NCBI RefSeq assembly: GCF_001522545.3
Contig: NC_031770.1
Location: 15,044,751 to 15,108,750 of the forward strand
Source of the DNA: Parus major
Taxonomy: Eukaryota > Chordata > Aves > Passeriformes > Paridae
Direction: 5' to 3'
Length of the DNA: 64,000 nucleotides
The notes beneath the pieces were generated by a model that worked only from the letters and a program-made list of their open reading frames with translations, did not search any database and was not told the DNA's origin. Below, in pieces: positions 39,183 to 53,009 of this stretch. A program made the translations under genes and the position numbers. Positions within the stretch are counted from its first letter, which is position 1. Every line of letters begins with the position of its first letter.

Positions 39183-39831
39183 CTCACCCTGGCATGTGGC
39201 ATATACATAAAAATCACTTTTGAGGAAACAGGTTATGTCACTGCAGTTGAAAGCTGCAATTCTTAGAAAACTCTATCACATGGAAGCCCAGCTACTTTTT
39301 CTAAACCAGACTTGAATTGATTTTAATCTCATTATTTGTACATGTCCTTAAAAAATATGGTTTTTTACACTTTCACTTAATTTAAAAGACACACACAAAA
39401 CAAAGCAAATATTAGGGATTGATTAGATTGATGCTGTCAAATTAATTGGCTCCATCTCAATTACATTTTTCTAAAATAGATACAGATCAACTACTTTTGA
39501 AGATCTAACACTTGGTGTGTGATGGGGAAATTTGGCATATAGTTAATATGAGTTTTTCAGATTTTACTTCTTGTTGAACAAGCAATTTCTTTTAATCAAT
39601 ACATTGTTTTAAAATTGCTGCTAACCTTTTGGAAGACCAAAGGTGGCAAAACTGTTCCTAGTGTTTCATTTATATCTTGCAAGCAGTGAGATTTTGCCAT
39701 TGCTGACATTGCCCAGCAGTCCTTCTATTGCAACAGGAGCTCCATCTTTCCCAGCTCAAAGAGAATATAGGGACTTGGCTATCAATTTCATTAGAATTTA
39801 AGTTTTCCCATAATAAAATACCTTAATATGC

Positions 39832-39870
39832 TTTTTTTTTTTTGAGAGAGAGAGAGAGCGCGAGAGAGGA
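39832..39870. repeat. T12 plus (GA)n low-complexity tract
   Basis: Twelve T followed by about seven GA units, a CGCG interruption and further GAGAG. Confidence 0.9.
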
Positions 39871-41987
39871 TAAGATGTCCTAGCTGAAACACTACTCGAA
39901 AAGAGTTTTTGGCAGATGATCAGCATGGAGAAATCTCTTTTCTTATGCTTTAAAGGCTGAAAATTATAAGCAATCAAAGGATATTAAAAATGGAAAGTTT
40001 TGGGCAACATTTTCTGTAGGCACTGTGCTCTGGGCTCCAATAATATTAGAGTGCTGCAGGATGGCTCTTCAAAACACTGCATCTAAATTAATCCTTTCAG
40101 TAGCTTTTACACCATGCCTTTTTGGTACGTGATATGTTTTATACCATCCCATGTACTAAAGTGTGGCATCAGCAGTTCCATGCTTGGTATTAATTCAGGA
40201 CTTACCACTGCATTTCCACAATATGGATATGGCATTGGGCACTTACACAGAGCCCCAATTATTTCCACATCTTTTCAAGGAAAAATGTCTTCCCTTGGGC
40301 TGACTATTCAGAAACAGTTGTAGAGATGACAACCACCAGCTCCAAAGGGAGATAATCAACTTTAAAGTGAGGTCGATGAACCACTGAACAGATTCACTCA
40401 TGACTGTTGCATGAAAGGAACTCTTGCTACCTCAGAATTTCACATGATTGCACCACATCTTATATCTTTTTCAAATATATTCTGAAGTTTCACAAGCTCT
40501 GCATGTTAGGACACTGCAACACAAAAGGAGCAGGGAAAGGCTTATTCCAGCATTTGCTGCACTGGCAAACATAAATATTTTGAATTCAGCTGTCCTTAAG
40601 TGCGTAAAAGGTAGAGACTATGAAACAGAAATCAATGGTCATGGTTCATATACTATTTGATGTTCTACTTTTTCCAGGGCTTCGATTATAGGACGCAGCA
40701 CAGAATGAGCAGATGTGCATCTCCTGCTTTATGCTACTTTTTCTGCTTTGCTGCCTTCCCTGTTTCCTGACCTCCTTTTCCTAGGGGAAAGCAGGTGAAT
40801 TTCTGCAGGGAGGTGGTGTGGTCAACATGTTTCTTTTTTTCTGCATGCTTCTTGTGTTCCAAATGAATAATTAAAGTCAGAAAAAAACCTGCATGGTGTG
40901 AGCTGAAGTCCAGGCTAGATCCAGGATAATTACAATTGACTGATAGTGGCCAAGTGGTGTACTCGGTATTTAACACCGGGTGAGTGAAAAGTGTAACAGG
41001 CAATTGATCCCCCCAGAGCATCACACCATGGCTTGCACTCTCCAGAGCAGTCTCAGCATAGTTCAGGGACGGTGTGAACTAATGGTGACTCAATTCCTTG
41101 CTGCTACTAAAGATAGCCCTATAAAAGCAAGAATGAGGTCTCAGACAAAAGAGCTGGTCATACCACCACTAGTGTTACAGCTCTGCAAATCGAGTCCAGG
41201 ATTTAGGAACTTAGAGTGCCTCAGAGCTTTTGAAAGCTATCTTCTGTGCTATGTGATCAATCATGTACTGAGAAAACTGAATGGCCAATATGAGCATTTT
41301 GCAAACTTCCCAGGCAAAGAAATATATCCGCTACTTTTTGGACTACTGTTTTTGAGTATGATGCACGCAGTCACCAGTGATCTGGAAATACAGTAATTTG
41401 TTAGAACTATATGCAGAGTTTTATTCAATTTAGAAAGAAAGGGGAATATCAGCAAAGGGGAGTGAAAGAATATTTTATTGAAAACAATGCTCCAGATGCA
41501 TCCAGAACAGTCATCCGGGAGATATATAAAACCATTACATATGGAATAGAGTTTTTGTGTTTCTCCCAAAGAAAGTAAAAATACAATATAACTTATAATT
41601 AGTACAAACAAAAACGAGGTTAAATTCACAGTCATATATTGCCAGAATGATTCTAACAGGCTGAATGGAAAAGCTTATGTAGGCAGAATTTCAGCTAGCA
41701 GAAAATATAAGATATTTATCTGAGTTACAAGACAGCAAGAATGACAGAACTACTAAATTCACATGCAGGTTTCTAAAATTAATTTTTGTTTGTAGAATGA
41801 ACTGCCAGATTACCAACATAGACTCCTACATACTTTGGAACCATATAATTCTGTCATATAATGTTGTTCTTAATCTCTTACAGAAAAAAAAACCTAATTT
41901 TTTGTTGCTTCACATATAATATTTTAGTGTTTCACACTGATTAGGTGAATTTTTGACTACGGGACCTTCCCAGTGGCAACACTGAGC

Positions 41988-42006
41988 GGGGTGGGAGGTG
42001 GGGGGG
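41988..42006 (+). other. G-quadruplex-type G-run cluster
   Basis: GGGGTGGGAGGTGGGGGGG gives four runs of three or more G separated by 1-4 nt, in otherwise AT-rich sequence. Folding is a prediction from motif spacing only. Confidence 0.55.
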
Positions 42007-44525
42007 AGATGAACCACAAGATAATTTACGTAAGTGCCTCGCAATTATTTCTCCTTACTTATGCATGCAGCTGGCTCTATTTTTAGCCATGCCAGTGTGC
42101 TGTGCACACGAGCACTAAGGGTATCTGTCACTCCATGTGTCAGGCCTTTAATATTCTCACCCACCTGCCTGCGAATCACCAGCAGCAACCAAAGAGAAGC
42201 AGTCAGGCTTGTGGCCACCTGCCATTCATCAGCGCTGTCAGGACACGGCTGCTGCCTCTTCATATTTCTCTCATGTCGAGACTTTCTTTGCACTGTCTTC
42301 AAAACACCAGGTCGATTTGCTCTTTTCTGCCAAGTTGCTCTATGAACTTCCAATTTACCAGCAAACTAAGCTGCCTCATCTTTGAAAACACAGTCAAACA
42401 AATGTAAGCTGTCAGTTAAAAACAAGCTGAATTAGTGAAAAAACTAATCACAGTTGTGTTTATATTAATTAAATTAAATAATTATATACTAAAACTCAGC
42501 TTGAATTTCCTCTCAAATGACAATGCTGCACTTTTTTTCACTTCCTGGCAAAGATTTTAATTTTTATACTAATTCTTTGACCAGATAGATACTGAGGAAA
42601 TGCTGTGTTTATCCAGACATTCAGAGCATGGGGGAACCTTATCCTTGGTAGAAAATAATAATCCTGTTTTGCCAGTGCTACGTGGAGATGCTCAGGAAAA
42701 TCAGAATCATTCCTCAAATACATGACACCACCTAGAAAACTCTGCCCACCACAGCACAAGGACATATCACAGCCATAAAATACAAGCCTGGTAAATCTGT
42801 TCCAATAAGCCCTGGCTCTATCGTCTCCACCAAACAGGAAAGAACTCAGACAAACACTATCATTCCCACCTGGCAGTCCACCAAGTCACCCCTGTGCTAC
42901 CACATATATTCCCAGTGTCTTTACATAGATACTTTACATATTCATGAAGTCCTGCCCACCTCCTGCAGCTTCTTTGGGACAAAATATCTCATACAAACAC
43001 TGTTCTCCGGGCCTCAGTATGAAGAGTGGTCACAATGACTCAACATGAAACTGTGGAGAATGCTTAATAGTCCAGAAGGGTTAGATATGCCTAAGATAAT
43101 TCAAATTATGGTTTGTTTCTTAATGGGAAACACCATAAACCATTTAGCCAGAAACCACGATCTTTTCACTTGGAATTTCTATGTATGGACTTGAGGGTTT
43201 TGGCATTTACAGCATTGCCCATGCTATTTAGCCAGAAATACCCTGTATTTGGGAGATGAACTTGCATGACAGTCTGATTCTCACCAACAGGAAGGCAGCA
43301 CTGCTACCTTCTCTCCTTTCCACTCTTCCTCTCCTCTTCTGCCTTTCCCCTCCAAAAGAAATGGCAACACAAGTGGCAAAATGGGAGTTTTGTCCCTTAT
43401 CATGGAAGCTTGTTTTAATTTCAAATACCATTCTTACTTGCATTTAAACTATGATATGTGTGAAGTTATGAAATCAACTTCTAATTTGTTCTAAAACTGA
43501 CACATAGTCAACACTGAACGCAATAAAACACAATAGGTCTTCTGACTGCACTTAATTATCAGCATGGGCCCCAACCATGTAGTAGACATTAGATAGGACA
43601 CTAAAACCAGCATTTTATTTGGTACCACATGTAACAAAAGTGATTTCACTTAATTTTGAATTTTTTCTTGCAATGCTGCTGTGAAAGGTGTTCCACCTGC
43701 CTTTGGTATTCTACCCTAAAGAGAAACATGGGGAAGAGAAAAAGATTTGGTTTTATCACACAATAAATAGTTAAAACCACGCATGCACCACATAGGCAAA
43801 TAACTCCTATTGTATTCACCACTGAAAGTCATTCATTGACATAAACAAATTTAAGGGGTTGCAGAAAAACAGTACACAGACTCATCAAACACCTTGCTCT
43901 AGCAGCTATTTTTGAAGCAAACGATACAGGCTATTAGAGTTCAGTAGATTATGAAACCATGCAAAATCCACTCATTCATGGAGATAAGATTTATCGAATC
44001 ACTATTCCCCCTGTTCTTTTAAGATATTTCATAATGACACTGACAGATGAAAGACTTGCATGCCTGGCTCCATAGCCCAGAACACTGCCAATACTCCAAA
44101 ATTTATCAAAATGACAATTCAAAGCTATTTTCCCCTAGTTATTATAGAAGGGTCAGTTGGATTTTACACAACTCATCCTAAGTGATTGATGAAAGACACT
44201 GGAAAGACAGTCACTGTTGCCTTCCAGGTATGCAATGCTGGAATGCTAGACACATCTCAGGATGCAAAACATGCTTTATAAAAGTTATCAATAAAGCACG
44301 GGCCTCAGGGAAGCACCATTACTTTCTGTTAATAACAATAGACACATTCTACTCCTGTAAAATGTGTATCTGAAAGGATGTTTGAGGAGGAAACATGAGA
44401 GGGGCTGGTTATGGGTGGAGGTTCCACAAGCTGGAGAAGCATTCAATGTTACGGTGTTATAAAGAACTCAGGCTGTCAAAACGCAATGATATACATCTTA
44501 TTAGATTAATTTTTCTCTAAAGATC

Positions 44526-44795
44526 AGAGAATAATAGACTGGTTTGGTTGGAAGATCATCTAGTTTCAGCCTCACTGTCATGGGCGGGGATATATTTCGT
44601 TGGGCCAGGTTGCTCAGACCTGGCCTTGAACAATTCTAGGCATGGGGCATCCACAGCTTCTCTGCACAACCTGTGCCAGTGCCTCACCACTTCTTCCTAA
44701 TATCTAACCTAAACTTCCTCTTTTTCAGCTTGAAGCCATTCCTTCTTGTCTCGTACATGTTCTTGTACATAGTTTCTCTCCATCTTTCTTGTTTT
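44526..44795 (-). repeat. CR1 LINE 3' fragment
   Basis: Reversed CR1 3' region: GGTTTGGTTGGAAGATCATC, CCTGGCCTTGAACAATTCTA, GGGGCATCCACAGCTTCTCT, then TTCTTCCTAATATCTAACCT and GAAGCCATTCCTTCTTGTC. More diverged CR1 may continue toward 44,960 but I cannot confirm it. Confidence 0.88.
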
Positions 44796-45061
44796 GGACT
44801 GGAAGCATATTTATAAAAAGGACACTGTTTGAAAAGATTTTGGCCATATGCAATATAGAAGGTAACATCTGAGGCCACTGGAATCCTCTCTTCCAAACCC
44901 TCTGCACAATATCAAAAAGGCCAAATCTCCTTTCCTGAGATTTTCTCTCTTCTCTTAATAGAGTCAAGGCCCAAGTAGAATGAAGGCCGTGGTTAATCAT
45001 ACTAGCCCAGCTCAAGAGAGGAAAAGCAGTGCTTGTACTTCCACACCCTGACTTGCTAATG

Positions 45062-45165
45062 CCCCACTCTGATCCAGAGGCAAACGTCTGCAACTGAGCT
45101 GGAAGCCACCATTCCCCACTCTGATCCAGAGGCAAACGTCTGCAACTGAGCTGGAAGCCACCATT
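45062..45165. repeat. perfect 52-bp tandem duplication
   Basis: Two head-to-tail copies, 45062-45113 and 45114-45165, each starting CCCCACTCTGATCCAGAGGC and ending AAGCCACCATT. They are identical by eye, with three further matching bases. Confidence 0.95.
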
Positions 45166-46396
45166 CCCAGCAATGCTAATACCATGCAGCTGAAGAGAAA
45201 GAGCAGTTTCTTTGGTTATTTGTTGGAGGCTTTTGTTTGGATTTTTTGTGGGATTTTTTTGTTTGCTGGTTTATTTTTAGCATACAGCCAAGAGTAAATT
45301 TTGCAAAGAAATTAGCTATCTTTCTCAATTTCTTGAGGCTAATCCAAATGCAGGGCATTTCTTGTCTCTGAGAGTCTTTGTCACCTATATTATTAGCAGA
45401 TGTCTGTTCAAAAAATCCACAAACCATTTTACAAACAGCAGAAAGCCCTGAGGTCACTTCTACCTACTTTTCTGCGATACATAATCTTCAGAATTAATTT
45501 CATTTTTTCATTATAATTTTGGGATCTTTTTTGATGCTGAAAATGTTACTTTCTTTTCTTTCCTGAGAGGAACTGCATTTTTAATCAGGCTTCCCAGAAA
45601 GAGCTTTGCTGATCTTAATGTGAAAAGAAATCTGTGAAAAAAAATATGCCTGGGAAATATTACTTCAGAATGACAGAGTTTATTTGACAGCACAGAAGAT
45701 GAAAAGGCTTGAGTCCTTAAATTCTCTCTTCTCTACAGACCACAGAAGAGTGTTTGGAAAGCTGAACAGTGAAATACAGTTATGCCTAGAGACTGCTTGG
45801 CATCTCCTGCACATCACAGGAACATCTGGAGAGATGAAATTAGAGCACAAGCAGCTGCAATGCCCCCACTTGCTAATCTGAATTGTTTCATTGTCACCTT
45901 GTGCTCCCTCACTGACTGCTGCATCTACTGAGTGACCTGAATTTTACAAATCAATTCTCAACTGTGTTGCATTATCATAGAAATATCAGACAGCAGTAGG
46001 TTCACTGATCTGTTAACAGAGCGGGCAGGTGTCAATGGGATGACCTGCTGTCTGTTGAGTGAGCCAAATATTTGTCCTGTGTAACAAGCAGACACCCAGG
46101 CCGTGCCCAAAAGCAGTTAGGGAACTCATGCATGACTTGGGATTCGACAATCTTGTCAAAAATCTGTCAGCTCCCTAATGAGAGGCACTGCTTTACTCTG
46201 CTCATGTGCGTGGTGAGCAATCACGTATGCAGAGTACCATAAATCTGAGCCTAATATTCCAAGCAGATATACTCAGCTTGCTGGCATTCACAAAAAGACA
46301 GAATTATACAGCTAAGAAAACATATCACAGGGTAACACAGCACAGCTCAAGCTGCCCTAAAAAGGCCTGGCCAAATTCTATTTGATAATGTCTGCA

Positions 46397-46432
46397 GCCA
46401 CAGAATCACAGAATGGTTGAGGGTGGAGGGGA
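46397..46432 (-). repeat. short CR1 LINE 3' tip
   Basis: About 35 bp reading CACAGAATCACAGAATGGTT then a GGTGG-type continuation, the reversed terminus of a CR1 copy. The rest of the element is missing or unrecognisable. Confidence 0.65.
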
Positions 46433-49400
46433 GTTCTGAACCTGTTTAGGAATTGCAAAGACAAAACTTTTTTAAATTCTTGGTGTGCCAAGAAGCTTCT
46501 CTGCAGCTCCTAATCAAACTGCAACGGTACAGATGTTTGCATTTCACCCTTCTTATCCAGATAGGGAGGAAATCCATGATGTTCAGGCCCTGCTCAGCTG
46601 ACACTCTATTACAGACAGAGTTTTGATGGGGGCATGAGGGCTGCAGCGACCCAGGGGAGCTCACTGCCACCCATTGTCACCCATGGCCAAGCACTGACCT
46701 GGCAGGCACCAGGCTGTGACTCACTGCTGGGTTTCACTGCGGTAGAAGCATGCATTCAACAGCACTAACAAGCAAATCACATCAGACACCAAAAAGGGAG
46801 AAGAAAAGAACAAAGTGAACTCCATGAAGTGTTCCAACATCAAAGAAGAGGAGGTCAGAATCCCTCATCTTCCCTGCAGTATCAGAGATGGTTCCCAATG
46901 ACTCAGATTACAGAACAACCCATTCAGCACAACGCCTCAGGGAGAAAGCCAAATTCACTTCTATTCCATTTTTCCTTCAGCAACGTCACAAGGTTCATCA
47001 ATACCATTATTTTATTGAAAAATGAGAATCATGAAGAACCATGGAACTGCTACAAAACTTCACTTTCCACATCTCTCAATTCTAGCCATTTGACATTTTC
47101 TTGGGTGTCAGTCTTGTGTTGACCTCCTCAGCAGCTCCAAATAAAAACAGTGTTAAAAACTATATTTCAAGAAGAATGGTTAACAGGTGAAATCTTAATT
47201 GTTTAATTCATTAGTGGATATCTTTAGTTATTGAATAGCACAGAAATAAGCATGAACACTAGTGAAAAATGGAGTCCTTCACTACTGAGACATCAGTTTA
47301 AAAAACAAAGTAACTCTTCATTTTAGGGATGATTTATGGCTGACTGTGAAAGAGTGAAACTGCCCTTACCTCTCTCCCCTTCAAAGGGTAAAGCTGCCGG
47401 CCACATTTGCCATTTAGCCAGCAAAACAGTTGACAAGTCAGTATTTCATCACCTTTCTGTGGAACTCCCTTAGGTTTACTACAGATTTAGTGCTACTCAG
47501 AGGACCTGCACACACCACATTTATGAAGTGCCTTTATGAGAAGAGCTACTTGTTCAGAATGCAATATAAAAAAAAGGGCAACTTGGGAAGGAACCTGCAG
47601 AGGAAGTTGCATCAAGGCAGATCCGTGTATGATCAAGTCATGATGCTGTCAGGCACAGCAAGGCACAACTTCCACTGTAATCAGCCTTTTTGGAGGAAGA
47701 GGCTGTTTTGGGAAAGGACTCCTGTTTGCTGTAGTACAGAATCATAACACAGAACCTAGCTTGCTCAGATAGGAAAAAAAGGCCTTAACAGAGAAGCCTA
47801 TGGCAAAAACAAACGAATTTTCCTGGAAAATAAAGCTGATCTGGTCTCTGCATTTAAGGCATCTGAGATTCAGATCATTAGAGCTGAACTCACCTCTCTG
47901 CTGCACCTGCTCCAGCTTTGGCTCTGATCCAGGAGGCTTTTACCTGCAACATTTTACAAGAGGTGAATTGCAAACCAGAGCCTCCATGGAACTGCAGCTC
48001 CAGAAGTTAAGCACTTTCCCTGTCCTTGGGTGTGGAACTGAAGGGAACATCTGAAACTCCATGTGTGTGACTCCAAAATCTGAATCAACAATAGATGCTA
48101 CAGAGGCAAGACATACCTGTGTTTTACCCAGAGAAAACAGAACTGCTTCTGGACCTCGCAGGACTGTTCTCAAGAAACACTATGATTGTTTCAGGATAAT
48201 GGAAGTGCCCATGAGGCTCTGGAGAGAGTCTATAAAAAAGCAGTGACCAGGGCTGGGAGGTCAGTGATAAGGCTTTAGATAATTCCACATTCTCAAAGCC
48301 GCCCTGAAAGTCGGGCTTTTATTTCTAGGCTAGAGACATGTGTGGAGCAGCTCAAAAACTGCCACATAAAACTTATCTTCTTATGGCAATCCTGAGACAG
48401 AATCCAAGTTTTTACTAAGGTGGCTCACAGTGCACCCACATGAGAAAAAAGTCTTGGTCTTGCCATGAAACCAAAATTATGAATAAAACAGATGTGTCCC
48501 AGGATACTACTTCACAGAAACAATCAATGGACCAGTTTGGAGACTAGGAAAGAAAATTTCTGAATTATTCTAGCTTGAACTAACACAAGAGATTAAAGAC
48601 ACTTCCATGTTAGTTGTAAACTAGTTTGTATAAGAGTTTTCTTTCAGGTACTTTGCCTGTTCCTCTTTCTGGTAATTCTGCTGATGTGACTTTAATACAA
48701 TCTAGTCTGACCTTCCTATTATTTTTCCTTCCCTTGAGCATTTTAATCTGATCCCCGTTCTACCATCCTCAAGTGCTTCTGGAGACAGAGATGAGAGTGA
48801 TGATAAAAGACATGTTAAGCGACAAGACTTCAGCTCTTTATCTTTGCAGATGGGTTTGACTATCATAGCTACATTGGAAAGGATTTTAGAGGTAGGATCA
48901 AGACATTTTTTTATCCCCTCTGGAGTAAAAATCACGTTCTCCTTTCAGATGGACATCTCAATTTAGTTGTCTTCTTTTTCTTTTTTTAAGAAAGGATATT
49001 GCCTCATTTCCCCTTCCCAATCCCTATTTTAAAAATAACTTATTTTCAAACTTTTAAGTGAAAAATTGTGTTTGAAATAATTTTAGTATCATATACTGAG
49101 AACTTTTTCATGGGGCAGAAAGGGCAAATCTGTTAACCTTTTCAATTTCAAGTATAGGACACCATGCAAAAGTGCCTTACTGTGAAGGCATGACCACAGT
49201 AGAATAGGCAGAGTGAAAAAGGTGTTCACCCTCAGTTTGGAGACCTGCCTGGTCTGCTTGTTCTGTGCAGTACATTGGGGTAAATCAAACATAATTTCAT
49301 TTTAATAAAAGTGAGAAACTTGAAACTAGGTCTTCAAGGATGCAATGCTTAATGAACAATGGATGCAAAATATTTTAAGAGGTGACTATCAGAACTCCCA

Positions 49401-52181
49401 TTTCTTTAGGGATATTCTAGTAACCCTAACAAACACCTTTCTCCTGTCAGTGAAATCTGGGGAGCTGTTTCCCCCTTTGCTTATACTAGGATGCTCTCAT
49501 GCCACCATTCCCCTTATTTGGTTGATGCTTCCCTGTGTTAATTCAACTCAAAACCCAGACATACGATGCCAAAGGTCTAAGAGTGGGCCACAGCAGGAAT
49601 TTTGATGTTTAATGGCTAACACATACACTGCAGTGCAATGGTTGTGCCCAAAAGCCCCTTCCACAAAACCATAAGAATGCAAGAACAAGAGTTTTTAGTA
49701 TCTTCCATGCTCCTTTGACCTCTGTAAAGACAGCCAGACACTACTGCTCCAACCACTAAACTGAGCACCAAGGACTTCTATTGCATTTCCACCCAGACTA
49801 AGTGCTGACAAAAAATTTCAGGTTGAAAATAAGTTCTGTTTTTTATCTTCTGACACAAAACATGAGGTGTGCTCTGTCTCCCTGTGCACTCACAGCGAAC
49901 TTGCCCAATGGCAAAGAGCAGAAAATGGGGCTCTTGCCCAGTCTTTCTGTACCTGAGAGCAGGAGAGGGGGAGCAAATGCACAATGGGGAGATGTCATTA
50001 GCTTCAGTAAGCTTAGGATCAGCCTCTTATGGCTCCACTCAAACTCTAGTCCAAAGCCTTCAAGAAAACCTGAAAATTATGAGTGCTCAGAGGAGAAACC
50101 CCTGACTATGCTACAGCCTAAATCTGGGACATGTCTCCACTCAGTTTGATCTCTCTTATGGGATGACAGTCATTGCTTTCTCCACAGGACACTATACTTC
50201 AAAGCAAAGTAATGTACTGCCTTCAGTTACACTAATGCAATCTCCTCTGATTTATTCCTTCTACCATTTCAGTCAACGTCCCAGCGAGTCATCTACTTAC
50301 CAGCTGCACATCTGCTTGACAGCTTTAGGGATCTTTCTCAAGCAATAAGTCCTGAATGTCTTTCCAGGGTCTTATGCTTCAGCTCTTTACTGTTTAGAGG
50401 ATATTGCTCTATTTATCCTCAGCTTCATAGTCCCCTTAATGTTTATCTACCAGCACTGCCATCTTTCAAGCCACTGTACTAACAGATAAGGCCTTCGGCA
50501 CCTGATTACTGGTCCAGTTATTATTTGCTGTTTGTCCTCTATATTTAGATGTATTTTACATGTTTGCTGGCTTCATTTCCACATACTATTATCCTTGTCA
50601 GAGACAAAGAATAACAGTTGCAGTCATAACAATGATCCTGCAGCCAGCTCCACTAACATTTTTCTAATTCTGCTCCCTGTTCATACTCCTTTAGTCATGA
50701 TATTCAGATTTAATAGTGGCTTTCAATGTAAAATGGAAGAGATGGATGAACTACACTTTCATCTGTTGGGGTTTTTTTTATTATTTGAGTATGGAGATAT
50801 TTGTTTTCTTTTAAACTTGCTATTTCTTCTAATAATAAGATAATTACTATCTAATTGAAAGCAAGTTGAGTTTTTTTCCAATTAGTTTTCACTTGCATGA
50901 TTTGTCTAAGGTCACTTCTCCACAGGAAAATGGTTGTAAAATAAACCCTGCAGTGCTCAGACCTAGCTACATTCTACTGCAGCCTTATCCTGCTTTTCTT
51001 ATTGGCTTGCACTGCTTAGAACAAAAAGAAATTCCTAGTGTTCCTTCAACACCCCTATCTATCCCTAGCTTGACAGACATCCCTTGGACAATCTGTTCCC
51101 TTGGTGCACAAGTGTACTCACTTGCAGGCAAAGTGGGGACTTGTAGTGTACTTTTCTTGCAGCTCTTTGGTGTTCCCTGCCTAGGAAGAGTCTCTACAAA
51201 GGCGCAGAGGGAACCTGACTGTCCAAATCCTCAAGACTCGATCTAGTGTGGCATTGTCTATTTTCAAGCTGGAACTGTCTTTCATTACACTAAAGGTCTC
51301 CCTTCCCATTAATCTTGTTGAGCAGCTCTCCTCTCCGAGCTCTGCTGCTCACAATTTGTGATTCCTTATTGTTGAGCATCCATCACACGTAAAATAAGTT
51401 CTAAGCACCCCATTACTCACATATTTAGAGATGTCAAAGCAAGGCCTCTGTGTAGCTCCCAGAGCACTTTAGAATTCCCTTCTGCTTTGCCATCAAAAAG
51501 GTAAAAAGGACATAAGCAGACAGCATCTTATTTGAACTTACTGGGGAGGTAGATTTTGTTATACAGAAAGTTATGAGGAGAAGCAAGGCAAAAAAGGCAG
51601 CTACATAATACAGCTACAGTTAATGATGCATGAACATCACAAAGTTCAGCAGAGCCATGACCCAGTCCTTGGTCCTTCAGGTGACTTTTTCAGTGCCAAT
51701 ACAACAGGAGAACTTTTTTTGAAGACCCTGTGTGGAAACTAAAGTGAATTTCCTTTCTCATATTGTAATTTATATTTAGACCGCTGTGCACAGCATTTAA
51801 AGACCTAGAAACCAGAGTTTTCTTCAGCTCAGCCTTGTCTTCAGTTTGGTTTAGGGACCATCTCCATTCATTTTAATGATGTATACATACGACTATATCC
51901 TGAATCAAGGATTCAAGATACATACAACTAAAACGTGAAATAACAAGGAAACTGGGAAACTTCTGGGGAAAAATTCACTAATATGGGGTGCCGAAAGAAG
52001 TTTTATACATTTAAGAGCTTCCATTATTGGAAGATTAGAGAAAGCTGTTGAGCTCATGTCTAAAAACTTTGTATTCTCACACTCATTATTAAAAGGGAAA
52101 GAGTGATAATTGTTCTCTAGGATCTATCCAGTAATAGATTCCTTTCCCCAGCATAGGATTGCTGCAGCTCATTCATGCGCT

Positions 52182-52198
52182 CATTCATTCATTCATTC
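52182..52198. repeat. (ATTC)4 microsatellite
   Basis: Four ATTC units, following an imperfect ATTCATGCGCTC lead-in. Confidence 0.85.
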
Positions 52199-53009
52199 TG
52201 CAATTGCACAAACAGACTCTGTAAACAAAAACTCTTCACCAGCAAACTCCCACTGTGCCAGCAATATTAAGTGGCAAGAATATGAACACCCTGCAGAGAA
52301 GCAGAGGCAAACACTTCATTGATGCTTCTCTTTCCTCTTATCAGTATAGTTGATCCTGCTTTACAACCAATGTAAAAAGATAGGTTACAGTAGTAATAAA
52401 CCTCAATACATTAAGTCTCTGTACAGACTGGTTGTTGAAGGCTTAATATCAGTCATAATTATTATCCATAAAATGTTATTGAATCAGATCTTAAAAGTTA
52501 ATGCTGCTTTGTTTCAAGAGATAAAGGACAGTAGGCTGGTAAGGGAAAGAAAGAAACATTGAGCTTTTGATCAATCTTTGTGTGATTTAAAACCTTAATC
52601 ACAAAAAGGACTCAGCATTTCAAATACTGTCCCAAATCCTATGAGCTGGCCTAAGCAGAGCCCAGTGGCAAGAGTGATTACTCAGAGGGTGTTTTATCTT
52701 TGATCTTGATACCAGCACCCAGATGGAGGGTGTTACTCTTTTCTTGAACTGAGGCCTGGTGAATGCTGCCCTTTTAAGACAGATTGAAATGTGGGTTCAG
52801 TAGGTAAGGGATTTCATAAAGCCACAGCATCCCATGTTCCATTTGAGGCCTTGCTGCTCGCAGCATCACCCGCATTCATGGGTGTCTGCCTTCACAGCCC
52901 TCACATCAATACAAGATGCAAAGCTGGTGCCCTGACAGAAGGCATCAGGCCACCAATCAGTGGAGCACATAAGCTGCCCTAACATTTACAGCTAATAAAG
53001 GTTGCTTTC

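Larger units (their letters stand above)
37115..44525. other. intronic DNA, no gene seen
   Basis: Holds the 71-bp duplication, the T/GA tract and the G-run cluster listed separately. Open frames at 40,980-41,396 (plus) and 41,261-41,635 (minus) overlap each other and show no domain. Confidence 0.55.
45166..53009. other. intronic DNA, no gene seen
   Basis: Only the short CR1 tip at 46,397 and the ATTC array at 52,182 were recognised. Frames up to 126 codons (50,866-51,246) have no recognisable domain. Confidence 0.55.

Noticed and set aside
40980..41635. Overlapping 138-codon plus and 124-codon minus frames
   Set aside because: Neither has domain features; the hydrophobic minus product comes from T-rich sequence.
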